64,000 nucleotides of DNA from Pseudonocardia thermophila (GTDB lineage Bacteria; Actinomycetota; Actinomycetes; Mycobacteriales; Pseudonocardiaceae). Shown here one piece after another: positions 8,164 to 15,761 of the stretch; the first letter of the stretch is position 1, and every line of letters starts with the position of its first letter. The notes under the pieces were generated by a model, which saw only the letters and a list, made by a program, of their open reading frames with translations, was not told the DNA's origin and did not search any database. The DNA is taken from positions 186,001-250,000 of the forward strand of contig NZ_FRAP01000003.1 of NCBI RefSeq assembly GCF_900142365.1. Direction: 5' to 3'. The position numbers were made by a program, and so were the translations under genes.

Positions 8164-9723
8164 TCAGACGACCTGGCGCTCGCGGCCTTCCCAGTACTTC
8201 GCGCGCAGGTCCTTCTTCAGCACCTTGCCCGAGGGGTTGCGCGGCAGCTCGTCGATGATCTCCACCGACTTGGGGCACTTGAACGACGCCAGGTGCTCGC
8301 GGCTGTAGGCGATCAGCTCGTCGGGATCGACGGTCTGCCCCGGCGCCGGGACGACGATCGCCTTCGGCACCTCGCCCCACTTGTCGTCCGGCACGCCGAT
8401 GACGGCGACGTCGGCGACCGTCGGGTGCTCGACCAGCACCCGCTCGATCTCGGCGGGGTAGATGTTCTCCCCACCGCTGATGATCATGTCCTTGATCCGG
8501 TCGGTGACGTAGAAGTAGCCGTCGGCGTCCATGTAGCCGCCGTCGCCGCTGCGCAGCCAGCCGTCCGGGGTGATCGCGGACTCGGTGGCGTCGGGCTTCT
8601 GCCAGTAGCCGGCCATCAGCTGCTCGGTGCGCACCCAGATCTCGCCGGGCGAGCCGACCGGCACGGGCTCGCCGGTCGCGGGATCGCGCACCTCCATCTC
8701 GACGCCGTGGATCGGTTTGCCGGCCGACAGCAGCCGGTGCGCCTTCTCCGGGCTCTCGTCGTGGTCCTCCGGACCCAGCGAGGACACCACGCCGCACGCC
8801 TCGGTCATGCCGTAGACCTGGTGCATCTTCCCGGGGAAGACCTTCAGGCACTGCCGCAGCACCGGCAGCGGCATGGGTGAGGCCCCGTACGAGAGCGCCT
8901 GCAGCGCACTCACGTCGCGCTCCTCGGCGTCGGGCACCTGCATCATCGTCGCGAGCAGCGCCGGGACCAGGAACGTGTGGGTGATGCGCTCGCGCTCCAG
9001 CATGTCCCACACGGCGACCGGGTCGGGCACGCGCAGCATCGAGATGCGGGCGCCCTGGGCGAGCGTCAGCAGCGCGTAGCTGGTGCCGCCGACGTGGAAC
9101 AGCGGCATCGCCACCTGCACCCGCGACTCGGGGCCCAGTTCGAAGTCGGTGGCGACGTTGCGGGCGTGGCTGAGCATCCCGCGGTGGGTGAGCAGCGCGC
9201 CCTTCGGGAAGCCGGTCGTGCCCGACGTGTAGAGCTGCACGAAGCAGTCGTCGGGCCGGGCCGGGTAGTGCTCGGGGTCCGGCTCGTGCGCGGCCAGCCA
9301 GGCCTCGTACTCGTCGTTCTCCCCGCCGACGTGCACGACCGTCTGCACCGTCGGGATCTTCTCCCGGATCTGCGCGACGGCGCCGGCGAACTCCGGGCCG
9401 ACGAACAGGATCTTCGCCTGCGCGTCGTTGATCACGTAGATGATCTCGGGCGGGGCCAGGCGGAAGTTCACGATGGCGTTCGCCGTGCCGACCTGCGCGC
9501 ACGCCAGCGTGGTCTCCAGGCACGACGGGTGGTTGAGGTCCAGCACGGCCACCCGGTCACCGGGCTGCAGACCGGCGGCGCGCTGGGCGGCGGCGTTGCG
9601 CTGGATCCGCTCGACGAACTGCGCCCACGTCCACGACCGGTCGTAGTACGTCAACGCGATGTCGTCAGGGCGTTCCCGGGCGATGTCCGCGACGATCGAG
9701 GCGAAGTCGGTCTGGTCCGTCAT
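8164..9723 (-). CDS. Acyl-CoA synthetase (AMP-forming, FadD type)
   Basis: ANL-superfamily ligase of 519 residues that activates a carboxylic acid to its acyl-CoA through an acyl-adenylate. Visible motifs: P-loop YTSGTTGFPKG (about 170-180), VYGMTEACG (A5), DGWLRSGDGGYMD (A7/A8), DRIKDMIISGGENIYPAEIE and the C-terminal lysine in NPSGKVLKKDL. ATG 9723 has a GGAGAGG site. It faces the acyl-CoA dehydrogenase operon and would supply its substrate. FadD3- or FadD13-like roles are both possible; I see no residue that decides this. Confidence 0.9.
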   Translation of the reverse strand: MTDQTDFASIVADIARERPDDIALTYYDRSWTWAQFVERIQRNAAAQRAAGLQPGDRVAVLDLNHPSCLETTLACAQVGTANAIVNFRLAPPEIIYVINDAQAKILFVGPEFAGAVAQIREKIPTVQTVVHVGGENDEYEAWLAAHEPDPEHYPARPDDCFVQLYTSGTTGFPKGALLTHRGMLSHARNVATDFELGPESRVQVAMPLFHVGGTSYALLTLAQGARISMLRVPDPVAVWDMLERERITHTFLVPALLATMMQVPDAEERDVSALQALSYGASPMPLPVLRQCLKVFPGKMHQVYGMTEACGVVSSLGPEDHDESPEKAHRLLSAGKPIHGVEMEVRDPATGEPVPVGSPGEIWVRTEQLMAGYWQKPDATESAITPDGWLRSGDGGYMDADGYFYVTDRIKDMIISGGENIYPAEIERVLVEHPTVADVAVIGVPDDKWGEVPKAIVVPAPGQTVDPDELIAYSREHLASFKCPKSVEIIDELPRNPSGKVLKKDLRAKYWEGRERQVV

Positions 9724-9829
9724 GCGGTCCCTCTCCCCCGTGAGATCTGCGTCACTGCAGCTGATCGGCGGATGCTAACCGAGAGCCCGCCTTCCGCGGC
9801 AGGGGCGAACGGCGGCAGGACCTGCGAGG

Positions 9830-10435
9830 TCAGGCCGTGCGGCGGGCGTTGATCACCGCGTCGAGGCCGGTGCCGTTCGCCCGCAGCCGGTCCTCGGCGA
9901 CGACGAGCTCCCACTCCCGGGGATCGAGCGTGGTCACGGCGTCGGCGACGGAGGCCTGCGGCCGCTCGTCGGCCGTGCCCAGGGCGTGGTGGCCGACCAC
10001 GAGCAGCGTGCCGCCGGGGGCGACACCGGAGGCGATCCGCGCGAGCACGTCCGGCGTGGAGCCCGCGACCTGCACGTACAGGCAGATGACCAGGTCGAAC
10101 GCACCGGCCGGGGGCTGCCAGGTCCGCAGGTCGGCCTCGAGCCAGGACACGCGCGCCGCCACCGCCGGGCCGGCCGCGTCCGCGTTCGCCCTGGCGTGGG
10201 TCAGCGCGGCGGGGGAGAAGTCGAGCGCGGTCACCCGCCAGCCGCGGGCGGCGAGCCAGAGCGCGTCGGCGCCGTCGCCGCAGCCGGCGTCGAGGGCCCG
10301 GCCGGGTGGAAGATCGCGCACCGCCTCGGTCAGGTACGCGTGCGGCGGGCGGCGGGTGAGCGCCTGCCCGGGCGCGTGCAGGGCGAGCGACCACCGCTCG
10401 TCCCAGAACTCCCGGTCCGCCGACATGCGGCTCAT
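9830..10435 (-). CDS. Class I SAM-dependent methyltransferase
   Basis: Methyltransferase of about 201 residues (ATG 10435, or ATG 10426 three codons later). Motif I is LDAGCGDGADALWLAARGW, followed by the acidic residue in TALDFS that would hold the SAM ribose; motif IV-like DLVICLYV follows. It resembles the small TehB/UbiE-like methyltransferases of actinomycetes; the substrate is unknown. It runs divergently from the ABC exporter gene with a 72-nt gap. A role in protecting against the exported compound is speculation. Confidence 0.8.
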   Translation of the reverse strand: MSRMSADREFWDERWSLALHAPGQALTRRPPHAYLTEAVRDLPPGRALDAGCGDGADALWLAARGWRVTALDFSPAALTHARANADAAGPAVAARVSWLEADLRTWQPPAGAFDLVICLYVQVAGSTPDVLARIASGVAPGGTLLVVGHHALGTADERPQASVADAVTTLDPREWELVVAEDRLRANGTGLDAVINARRTA

Positions 10436-10494
10436 CGTGCCAGCCCACCAGCTGCGCCGGACGGCGTGCGGCGATCTCCGTCGGCGGAACGGCT

Positions 10495-10507
10495 TACCGT
10501 GGAGCCC
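10495..10507 (+). promoter_or_regulatory. Promoter of the ABC exporter, probably leaderless
   Basis: TACCGT (10495-10500) fits an actinobacterial -10 and lies only 7 nt before GTG 10508, so transcription would start at or next to the start codon. Confidence 0.5.
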
Positions 10508-13500
10508 GTGCGTCGTCCCGATTCCGAGCTGGGCTGGATCCGCCGGCTGCTGCGCGCGTGTCTGCAGCACCGGGCCGTCATGTTCGGCGCGCTGGCCGCG
10601 TCGATCCTCGGGGTCGGGCTGGACGCGATCGGGCCGCTGCTCACCCGGGTCGCCGTCGACGAGGCGGTCGCGGGCTCCACCGAGCTGCTCGGCCCCGTCG
10701 TGGTCGCGTTCGCGGTGCTGGCCGTCGTGCGGTTCGGCGCGGCGTTCCTGCGCCGCTACCTCGGCGGCAAGCTGGCGCTGGACGTGCAGCACGACATGCG
10801 CCGAGCGGTGTTCGCCGCGGTCGCCCGGCTGGACGGCGAGAAGCAGGACGCGCTGCGCACCGGGCAGGTCGTCTCGCGCGCCAACACCGATGTCCAGCAG
10901 GTCCAGGGCCTGCTGATGATCACGCCGCTGTCGATCGGCTCGCTGGTGCTGGCCGTGGTGTCGGTGGGCGCGATGCTGTGGCTGTCGCCGCTGCTGACGC
11001 TGTTCACGGTGGTGCTCTTCCCGCTCGCGGCCTGGCTGGTGGCGCGGTCGCGGCGGCGGCTGTTCCCGGCCACGTGGTCGGCGCAGCAGCGGGCCGCCGA
11101 CATCGCCCAGCACGTCGAGGAGACCGTCACCGGCGTCCGGGTGGTGAAGGGCTTCGGGCAGGAGGTGCGTGAGGTCGCCGCCCTGGAGAAGCGCGCGCGG
11201 CGGCTCTACGCGGAGCGCATGCGCGCGGCCTGGCTCACCGCCCGGCTCAACCCGACCCTGCAGCTGCTGCCGATGGTCGGGCAGGTCGGGGTGATCGGCC
11301 TCGGCGGCTGGCTGGCGCTGCGGGGGCAGATCAGCATCGGCACGTTCCTGGCGTTCGTCACCTACGTCGCCCAGCTGGCCGGGCCCGCGCGGCTGCTCGG
11401 CTCGCTCGTGGTGACCGCGCAGCTGACCCGGGCCGCCGCGGAGCGCGTCTACGAGCTGCAGGACTCCCAGCCCGAGGTCGTCGACCCCGCCGACCCGCTG
11501 CCGCTGCCGGAGGGGCCGCTGTCGGTCGAGCTGGACCACGTGACGTTCGGCTACAGCCGCAGCGAGCCCGTGCTGTCCGACGTGTCGCTGCGCGTCGAGC
11601 CGGGGGAGACGCTGGCGCTGGTCGGGCCGGCCGGGTCCGGCAAGTCGACGGTGGCGCTGCTGCTGCCGCGGTTCTACGACCCGCAGGAGGGCGAGCTGCG
11701 CCTGGGCGGGGTGCCGCTGCCCCGGCTGCGGCTGCAGGAGCTGCGCCGCCAGCTCGGGGTGGTGTTCGAGGAGGCGTTCCTGTTCTCCGACACGATCCGG
11801 GCCAACATCGCCTACGGCCGACCCGACGCCACCGACGAGGAGGTGCGCGCCGCCGCGGCCGCCGCCCGGGTCGACGAGTTCGTCGAGTCGCTGCCGCAGG
11901 GCTACGACACCCTCGTCGGGGAGCGCGGGCTGACCCTGTCCGGCGGGCAGCGGCAGCGGATCGCGCTGGCCAGGGCGGTGCTCACCGATCCCAGGGTGCT
12001 GCTGCTCGACGACGCCACGTCCGCGGTCGACACCGCCACCGAGGCGGCCATCCTCGACACGCTGCGCGAGCTGACCGCCGGGCGCACCACGATCCTGGTC
12101 GCGCACCGGCGCTCCACGCTCGCACTTGCCGACCGGATCGCGGTGCTGGACGACGGGCGGATCGTCGACGTCGGCACGGAGGCCGAGCTCACCGCGCGCA
12201 GCGCACTGTTCCGCGAGCTGATGGGCATCACCGTCACCGCCGCGGGCCCGGCGCCGGTCGCGACCGGGATCAGCGACGAGCTGTGGCCGCAGGTGGGGGA
12301 ATCCGGGTTCGCGGGCGTCGGGGCGGCCCGGACGGCCGATGCGGCGGTGCGCGGCGGGCCGCCGTCGGCGATGACGGCCGCGGCGTCGATGCCGGCGTCG
12401 CCCGAGCTGCTGCGCCGGGTCGCGGAACTGCCGCCCGCCACCGAGGAGCCGCGGCTGCGCGGGGGCGATCCGACCGCGCCGGACCCGGGGTTCCGGCTGG
12501 CCCGGCTGCTGCGGCCGGTGCGGTGGGTGTTCGTCGGGGCGCTGGCGATGGTCGCCCTCGACGCGCTGGCCTCGCTCGCGTTCCCCTCGGTCGCCCGCTT
12601 CGCCGTCGACGGCGGCATCACCGCCGGCTCTGAGCAGGTGCTGCTGGTCGCCGCACTGCTGGCGATCGGGATCGTCGCGGCGGACTGGTTCTTCGTCGCG
12701 GCGCAGACCGTGCTGGCCGCCCGGACCGGGGAGAGCCTGCTGTACCTGCTGCGGGTGCGCAGCTACGCGCACCTGCAGCGGCTGGGGCTCGACTACTACG
12801 AGCGCGAGCTGTCCGGTCGGATCATGACCCGGATGACCACCGACGTCGACGCGCTGTCGACGTTCCTGCAGACCGGGCTGGCGCAGGCCGTGGTGAGCCT
12901 GATGACCGTCGTCGGGGTGGCGGTGGCGCTGCTGCTCACCGACGTCGAGCTCGCGCTGGTCGCGCTCGCCACCGTGCCCGTGCTGATCGTGGCGACGGTG
13001 CTGTTCCGCCGCTCCGCCTCGCGCGCGTACGCGGAGGCCCGCGAGAAGGTCAGCATCGTCAACGCCGACATGCAGGAGAACGTCACCGGCGTGCGGGTGG
13101 CGCAGGCGTACGTGCACGAGGAGCGGGCGGCCGACCGGTTCGCCCGGCGCAGCGACGCCTACCGGCGCTCCCGCATCCGCGCCCAGCGGCTGGTCGCCAC
13201 GTACTTCCCGTTCGCGGCGCTGCTCTCCGACGTCGCGCAGCTGTCGGTGCTGGCCGTCGGGGCCGCGCGCGTGGCGGCCGGGGACCTCTCGCCCGGTGTG
13301 CTCACCGCGTTCCTGCTCTACCTCGCGATGTTCTTCGCGCCGGTGCAGCAGCTGTCGCAGGTCTTCGACGGCTACCAGCAGGCCCGCATCGGGCTCACCC
13401 GCATCGGCGAGCTGCTGCGCACCCCGTCGTCGGTGCCGGACGTGCCGGACGGAGAGCAGGTGGCGGTGCCGGAGCGGCTGACGGGCGCGGTCGAGCTGCG

Positions 13501-14224
13501 CAACGTGACGTTCCGGTACGCGCCGGACGCGCCGCCCGCGCTGCACGACGTGTCGCTCACCGTCGCGCCCGGGGAGACGATCGCGCTGGTCGGGGCCACC
13601 GGCGCGGGCAAGTCGACGCTGGTGAAGCTGCTCGCCCGGTTCTACGACGCCGGGGAGGGGCAGGTGTTCGTCGACGGGGTCGACGTGCGGCGGTGGCGCC
13701 TGGCCGACTACCGGCGCCGGCTGGGCATCGTGCCGCAGGAGCCGCACCTGTTCACCGGCGACGTCGCGACCAACATCGCCTACGCCCGCCCGGACGCGTC
13801 CCAGGCGGAGATCGAGGCCGCCGCGCGCGCGGTCGGGGCGTACGAGCTGGTGCGCAGCTTGCCGCACGGGTTCCGCCAGCCCGTCGGCGAGCGCGGCCAG
13901 GGGCTCTCGGCGGGGCAGCGGCAGCTGATCGCACTGGCCCGCGCGGAGCTGGCCGATCCGGACATCCTGCTGTTCGACGAGGCCACCGCGGCGCTCGACC
14001 CGGCGACCGAGGCCGCCGTGCTCGCGGCCGGCGACAAGCTGCTGGCCCGGCGGACCGCGTTCGTGGTCGCGCACCGGCTGGCCACGGCCGCCCGTGCCGA
14101 CCGCATCGCGGTGCTCGACGCCGGCCGGATCGTCGAGCTGGGCACGCACGACGAGCTGCTCGCGCAGGGCGGGGTGTACGCGCGGTTGTGGGCGGCCGGG
14201 AGCCTGGAGCCGGAAGCCGCCTGA
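10508..14224 (+). CDS. Fused double ABC exporter with one degenerate ATP site
   Basis: Single polypeptide of 1238 residues with the order TMD-NBD-TMD-NBD, like mycobacterial Rv0194, a multidrug exporter of similar size. NBD1: Walker A GPAGSGKST (about 374-382), LSGGQRQR (about 477), Walker B LLLDDATSAVD, H-loop AHRRST. NBD2: Walker A GATGAGKST (about 1029), signature LSAGQRQL (about 1133), LLFDEATAALD, AHRLAT. The catalytic Glu after Walker B is Asp in NBD1, and the signature that completes that site, in NBD2, is LSAGQ rather than LSGGQ. One ATP site is therefore predicted to be non-hydrolytic, as in asymmetric exporters. An Ala/Pro-rich linker (about 570-650) joins the halves. It likely exports drugs or lipids. 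Confidence 0.9.
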   Translation: MRRPDSELGWIRRLLRACLQHRAVMFGALAASILGVGLDAIGPLLTRVAVDEAVAGSTELLGPVVVAFAVLAVVRFGAAFLRRYLGGKLALDVQHDMRRAVFAAVARLDGEKQDALRTGQVVSRANTDVQQVQGLLMITPLSIGSLVLAVVSVGAMLWLSPLLTLFTVVLFPLAAWLVARSRRRLFPATWSAQQRAADIAQHVEETVTGVRVVKGFGQEVREVAALEKRARRLYAERMRAAWLTARLNPTLQLLPMVGQVGVIGLGGWLALRGQISIGTFLAFVTYVAQLAGPARLLGSLVVTAQLTRAAAERVYELQDSQPEVVDPADPLPLPEGPLSVELDHVTFGYSRSEPVLSDVSLRVEPGETLALVGPAGSGKSTVALLLPRFYDPQEGELRLGGVPLPRLRLQELRRQLGVVFEEAFLFSDTIRANIAYGRPDATDEEVRAAAAAARVDEFVESLPQGYDTLVGERGLTLSGGQRQRIALARAVLTDPRVLLLDDATSAVDTATEAAILDTLRELTAGRTTILVAHRRSTLALADRIAVLDDGRIVDVGTEAELTARSALFRELMGITVTAAGPAPVATGISDELWPQVGESGFAGVGAARTADAAVRGGPPSAMTAAASMPASPELLRRVAELPPATEEPRLRGGDPTAPDPGFRLARLLRPVRWVFVGALAMVALDALASLAFPSVARFAVDGGITAGSEQVLLVAALLAIGIVAADWFFVAAQTVLAARTGESLLYLLRVRSYAHLQRLGLDYYERELSGRIMTRMTTDVDALSTFLQTGLAQAVVSLMTVVGVAVALLLTDVELALVALATVPVLIVATVLFRRSASRAYAEAREKVSIVNADMQENVTGVRVAQAYVHEERAADRFARRSDAYRRSRIRAQRLVATYFPFAALLSDVAQLSVLAVGAARVAAGDLSPGVLTAFLLYLAMFFAPVQQLSQVFDGYQQARIGLTRIGELLRTPSSVPDVPDGEQVAVPERLTGAVELRNVTFRYAPDAPPALHDVSLTVAPGETIALVGATGAGKSTLVKLLARFYDAGEGQVFVDGVDVRRWRLADYRRRLGIVPQEPHLFTGDVATNIAYARPDASQAEIEAAARAVGAYELVRSLPHGFRQPVGERGQGLSAGQRQLIALARAELADPDILLFDEATAALDPATEAAVLAAGDKLLARRTAFVVAHRLATAARADRIAVLDAGRIVELGTHDELLAQGGVYARLWAAGSLEPEAA

Positions 14225-14686
14225 TCAGGCGGCGGTGCTGCGTCGCCAGACCGCGCCGCCGGTCGCTAGCCGCCACGGGGTGAGCCGCAGGATCACCACG
14301 CCCGGGTCGGTGACGTCGGTGACGCCCATGATCCGCGGATCGAACCCGAGCGGCTCGGGCAGGCCGGTGGCCAGCGCCCACACGTGCTCTCGCACGGCCG
14401 GATCATCGGTCACGTCGGCCGCGCACTCGGCGACGGCGACCTCCTGCTGCGGGTCCCAGTACGAGCAGGAGACGTACGGAGTGCGCCGCAGGTGAGCGAT
14501 CTTCGGGCTGGCCGGGCGCGTGTAGACCCAGCCGGTCAGTCCGTCGCTCGTGCGCTCCCAGACCGGGTGCACGACGCGGGAGCGCGGGCGGCCGCGCCCG
14601 TCGACCGTGGCGAGGGTGCACCAGACGATGCGGTGCGCGACGCGCACGAAGCCGTCGAGCACGCCGTCCGTAGAATCCACAACCAT
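14225..14686 (-). CDS. Pyridoxamine 5'-phosphate oxidase-like flavoprotein
   Basis: Split-barrel FMN/F420-binding protein of 153 residues, with WCTLATVDGRGRPRSRVVHPVW in the first strands and PYVSCSYWDPQQEVA later, typical of the PNPOx-like family. The exact cofactor and substrate are unknown. Its stop codon abuts that of the ABC exporter (TGATCA at 14222-14227). Its ATG overlaps the ATG of the divergent MarR gene inside a 16-bp palindrome, so the MarR protein almost certainly controls it. With no room for a Shine-Dalgarno site, its mRNA is probably leaderless. Confidence 0.85.
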   Translation of the reverse strand: MVVDSTDGVLDGFVRVAHRIVWCTLATVDGRGRPRSRVVHPVWERTSDGLTGWVYTRPASPKIAHLRRTPYVSCSYWDPQQEVAVAECAADVTDDPAVREHVWALATGLPEPLGFDPRIMGVTDVTDPGVVILRLTPWRLATGGAVWRRSTAA

Positions 14687-14700
14687 GGTTGTGCATCATA
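14671..14700. promoter_or_regulatory. Symmetric bidirectional leaderless promoter with MarR operator
   Basis: A perfect 16-bp palindrome, CACAACCATGGTTGTG (14678-14693), contains both divergent ATG codons (14685 rightward, 14686 leftward). TAGAAT (14671-14676) is a good -10 for the right gene and TATGAT (complement of 14695-14700) for the left gene; each ends 8 nt before its ATG. GTGACA (complement of 14719-14724) is an 18-bp-spaced -35 for the left gene. A MarR dimer here would block both start points. Confidence 0.7.
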
Positions 14701-15167
14701 GGGTCGCTGAGCTGGAGCTGTCACTGCTCGCGCTGTTCGCCGGCTGGGTGATGGCCGACGAGCTGCAGCGCCGCCTCGTCGCCGAGGGGCTGCCCGACCT
14801 GCGGTTCTCCGACGCTGTGGTGATCCAGCACGTGCTCGCCGAACCACTGTCGATCACCGAGCTGGCGCGGCGGATGGGGGTGACCCAGCAGGCGGCGTCC
14901 AAGACCGTCGCCGACATGGAGCGCCGCGGCCTGCTCGTCCGAGCGCCGGTGCCGGGGGACGCCCGGGCCCGCCGGCTGCAGCTGACCGGGACCGGCGAAG
15001 CCGCCGTCGCCGCGGCCCGCCGCCTGCGCGCCCGGCTCGACGCCGAGCTGGCGGACGCCTACGGGGCGGAGCGCCTCGCGGACGCCCGGGCCCTGCTGGC
15101 CGAGGTGATCGACCGGTTCGGTGGCACGGCCGCGATCCGCGCCCGGCGGGTGCGCCCGCCGGCATAG
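14685..15167 (+). CDS. MarR family transcriptional regulator
   Basis: Winged-helix regulator of 160 residues. The recognition region ITELARRMGVTQQAASKTVADMERRGLLVRAPVPGDARAR (about 60-100) is a clear MarR helix-turn-helix plus wing. It is divergent from the PNPOx-like gene, and the two ATG codons overlap in a perfect palindrome, so autoregulation and control of the neighbour are likely. The preceding TAGAAT box places the transcript start at the ATG. The ligand is unknown; a flavin-reducible xenobiotic would fit the neighbour (inference). Confidence 0.85.
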   Translation: MVVHHRVAELELSLLALFAGWVMADELQRRLVAEGLPDLRFSDAVVIQHVLAEPLSITELARRMGVTQQAASKTVADMERRGLLVRAPVPGDARARRLQLTGTGEAAVAAARRLRARLDAELADAYGAERLADARALLAEVIDRFGGTAAIRARRVRPPA

Positions 15168-15190
15168 CCCGCTCGGGCTGGCCGCGCGTC

Positions 15191-15300
15191 ACGGAGTCCG
15201 CGTCTCGGCGGCCCCGAACGCGCGACTCGCCGTCACCGGATCCGCGATTCGCCGACGTGATTCCTGCAACTCGCCGCCACGGGATCCGCGACTCGCGCGC
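15191..15300. repeat. Degenerate intergenic direct repeats
   Basis: Three imperfect ~35-bp units share blocks like GGATCCGCGA(T/C)TCGC and ACTCGCCG(T/C)CAC. They lie in the 284-nt gap between the MarR gene and the small protein upstream of glmS. No gene is recognisable here. Confidence 0.5.
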
Positions 15301-15393
15301 ACTGCGTACTGGCCCGTCAGGTGGAGTGTCCTGGCCCTTCAGGGGGAGGCTCCGTGCCCGGGGTACTGCTTAACTCCTGCTCACGGGCATGTT

Positions 15394-15411
15394 CTGCCCG
15401 ATTTCGGGCAG
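15394..15411. other. 18-bp near-palindrome, hairpin
   Basis: CTGCCCGA-TT-TCGGGCAG, perfect 8-bp arms, 40 bp upstream of the small gene that precedes glmS. It could be an operator or a transcription barrier; no T-run follows. Confidence 0.45.
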
Positions 15412-15451
15412 GAATTTGGCGTTTCGGGGTCCAAGGGTGCACAGTCGTTGC

Positions 15452-15721
15452 GTGCCCCGCGGTCTGTACGCCGATCTGGTCGAGCACCTGACGCGCACCA
15501 CCCCGCTGAGCCCGGGAGAGGCCGCACGAGTCGTCGACGAGGTCGTGGCGTACTTCGCCGAGCCGGTGCGGGACTACGTGCGCCGCCGGCACCGCGAGCT
15601 CCAGCGCAGCGGGCACACCAACGACCAGATCTTCCGCGCGCTCGGCGCGGAGCTGGCGCAGCGGCGGTTCGCCCCGCCGGAGCTGTCACCGCGGCAGCTG
15701 CGGCGCATCGTGTACGGCTGA
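15452..15721 (+). CDS. Small basic conserved-type protein upstream of glmS
   Basis: Predicted protein of 89 residues from GTG 15452; the frame is open further upstream but coding character begins here. It is helical and rich in Arg and Glu (DYVRRRHRELQRSG, LAQRRF, LSPRQLRRIVYG), with no domain I recognise. The end, LSPRQLRRI, might form a small nucleic-acid-binding helix. It lies 40 nt upstream of glmS on the same strand, so co-transcription is likely. Function unknown. Confidence 0.6.
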   Translation: MPRGLYADLVEHLTRTTPLSPGEAARVVDEVVAYFAEPVRDYVRRRHRELQRSGHTNDQIFRALGAELAQRRFAPPELSPRQLRRIVYG

Positions 15722-15761
15722 TCCACGACCCGGCTCGACCCTCGACCCTCGGAGGAAATGC

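Noticed and set aside
9986..14149. A very long minus-strand open frame opposite the ABC exporter
   Set aside because: It lacks recognisable domains and is rich in Arg, His, Gln, Gly as expected for an antisense shadow in GC-rich DNA. Only its last ~201 codons (9830-10435) form a real methyltransferase.
15722..15761. A glmS ribozyme
   Set aside because: The 40-nt gap is too short and the element is typical of Firmicutes.
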